NCBI GenBank assembly: GCA_026770025.1
Contig: JAMXDE010000013.1
Location: 1,798,001-1,862,000 of the forward strand
DNA length: 64,000 nt
Direction: 5' to 3'
From: Craspedostauros australis
Taxonomy: Eukaryota > Bacillariophyta > Bacillariophyceae > Mastogloiales > Achnanthaceae
Numbering within the stretch: position 1 is the first letter of the stretch; every line of letters starts with the position of its first letter. Shown here in pieces: positions 63,407 to 64,000 of this stretch. Below the pieces are notes generated by a model. That model saw nothing but the letters and a program-made list of their open reading frames with translations, was not told the origin of the DNA and searched no databases. Position numbers and translations under genes: made by a program.

Positions 63407-64000
63407 CTACACTAGATGCGGGGCGCACCCTACATTGGTCCCGCAACAGACACTGCAACATGGACACGAAATCGTTCCGCCATCGTTTGCACAATCCGCG
63501 CTCAAATCGAATCCCATGTTGTCGCGGTGCACGCACACGGGGGGCGGGACGTAACCCGTCAACGCGTTGTTGTGCAAGTGAATGGCATCGACATGGGCCC
63601 AATCGCTGAACTGCGACGGAACAATGCCCGTGAGATCGTTGTCCGACACATCAAAGATGGCTGTGGTGGAAGTTTAGAAAACGGATGGCATGGCACGGCA
63701 TTGTGAGTGAGTCGATGCATCGTGGTTTGAATAGAGCAGAGTCGAGTGCGGATTGTCCTCCTACCGCATGGGACTTACTCATATTGACCCAATCACTGCC
63801 GAAGCGGCCAGGCAGGGTCCCGCTGAGGCGATTCGAAGATACGTTGAATACCTCAAGGTGTTCCAGCAATGCCATCTCGTCGGGGATGGTGCCAATCAGA
63901 TTGGAATTGGAATAATCAAAAGCGGTGACGGTGGGATCGTGCGATTCGGAGCATGACGCGACGCCCGGCCATGTACAGATGGGATCGGACAGCAAGGAGG
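63407..64000 (-). CDS. Leucine-rich-repeat protein, C-terminal part (cut by the right window edge)
   Basis: Exon 63407-63660 plus a preceding exon 63779 to beyond 64000 (minus strand), joined across a 118-nt intron (GTAAGT donor, ACAG acceptor) at ...DWVNM/TIFDVSDNDLTG. The upstream exon has an LRR N-cap-like CTWPGVAS, then LRR units (LIGTIPDEMALLEHLEVFNV, SSNRLSGTLPGRFG). The last exon has DVSDNDLTGIVPSQFSDWAH and LHNNALTGYVPPPVC. It ends in a Cys-rich tail (SADCANDGG then CPCCSVCC), a signature often seen at the end of diatom LRR proteins. The N-terminal signal or TM region lies outside. Such proteins may be surface receptors or adhesins. Confidence 0.8.

Noticed and set aside
1-64000. tRNA or rRNA genes, CRISPR arrays, bacterial operons
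   Set aside because: None was seen; introns, leaders and gene families are those of a eukaryotic nuclear genome.

Overview
The window reads as nuclear DNA of a diatom, probably a centric one. The evidence is a plastid pre-protein with the SCSA-FAP cleavage motif typical of diatom bipartite leaders, secreted proteins with long Ser-Ala-Pro-Thr arrays, a leucine-rich-repeat gene ending in a Cys-rich tail of diatom type, a Copia element of the diatom CoDi type, and compact genes with short GT-AG introns (about 120-510 nt) whose donors read GTACGT, GTAAGT or GTGAGT. The species was not identified.

Layout. 1-3383 is the 3' part of a LINE with RT, RNase H and a (TTA)6 tail. 3446-5347 (-) is a single-exon protein with a zinc-cluster-like domain. 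6096-7266 (+) is an unrecognised plastid membrane protein. 8226-9857 (+) is a GT31-type glycosyltransferase. 10750-12654 (+) is a single-pass surface protein with a PT-rich stalk. 13199-16065 (+) is a secreted subtilase-like peptidase. 16191-21877 holds a young, whole-looking Ty1/copia element with a 5-bp target duplication. 22590-23060 (-) is a small secreted Cys-rich protein. 25217-26908 (+) is a two-pore K+ channel. 27591-28712 (+) is an alpha/beta hydrolase with a probable plastid leader. 29040-29946 (-) belongs to a conserved diatom family of unknown function. 32297-37929 (+) is a giant coiled-coil protein with a Hook-like N-terminus. 38928-39545 (-) is a Rab8-like GTPase. 40519-41506 (-) is the kinetochore subunit Spc25. 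42130-44423 (+) is a copine. 44729-45802 (-) is a Golgi-type sulfotransferase. 46270-47052 (-) is an RbfA-like ribosome factor. 47633-48516 (+) is a small STI1-like protein.

The last 15 kb is dominated by a direct duplication of about 5 kb (49443-54434 and 58189-63347). Each copy carries one secreted SAPT-repeat protein gene and its whole 2.8-2.9 kb upstream region. The copies are separated by a 3.75-kb AT-richer spacer holding a worn Copia fragment and two short minisatellites. A partial LRR gene (-) runs off the right edge.

Most genes are ordinary housekeeping or secretory-pathway genes in mixed orientation, and nothing suggests an operon. The secretory and surface genes (glycosyltransferase, sulfotransferase, PT-stalk protein, SAPT paralogues, LRR protein, peptidase, Rab8) are consistent with cell-wall or matrix biology, but that link is inference. 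The signals most worth a second look are the duplicated SAPT genes with clustered, mostly replacement differences; clusters of TGACG-type elements upstream of the two plastid-targeted genes; the peptidase lacking an obvious catalytic His; and a Copia primer site resembling the inside of initiator tRNA.
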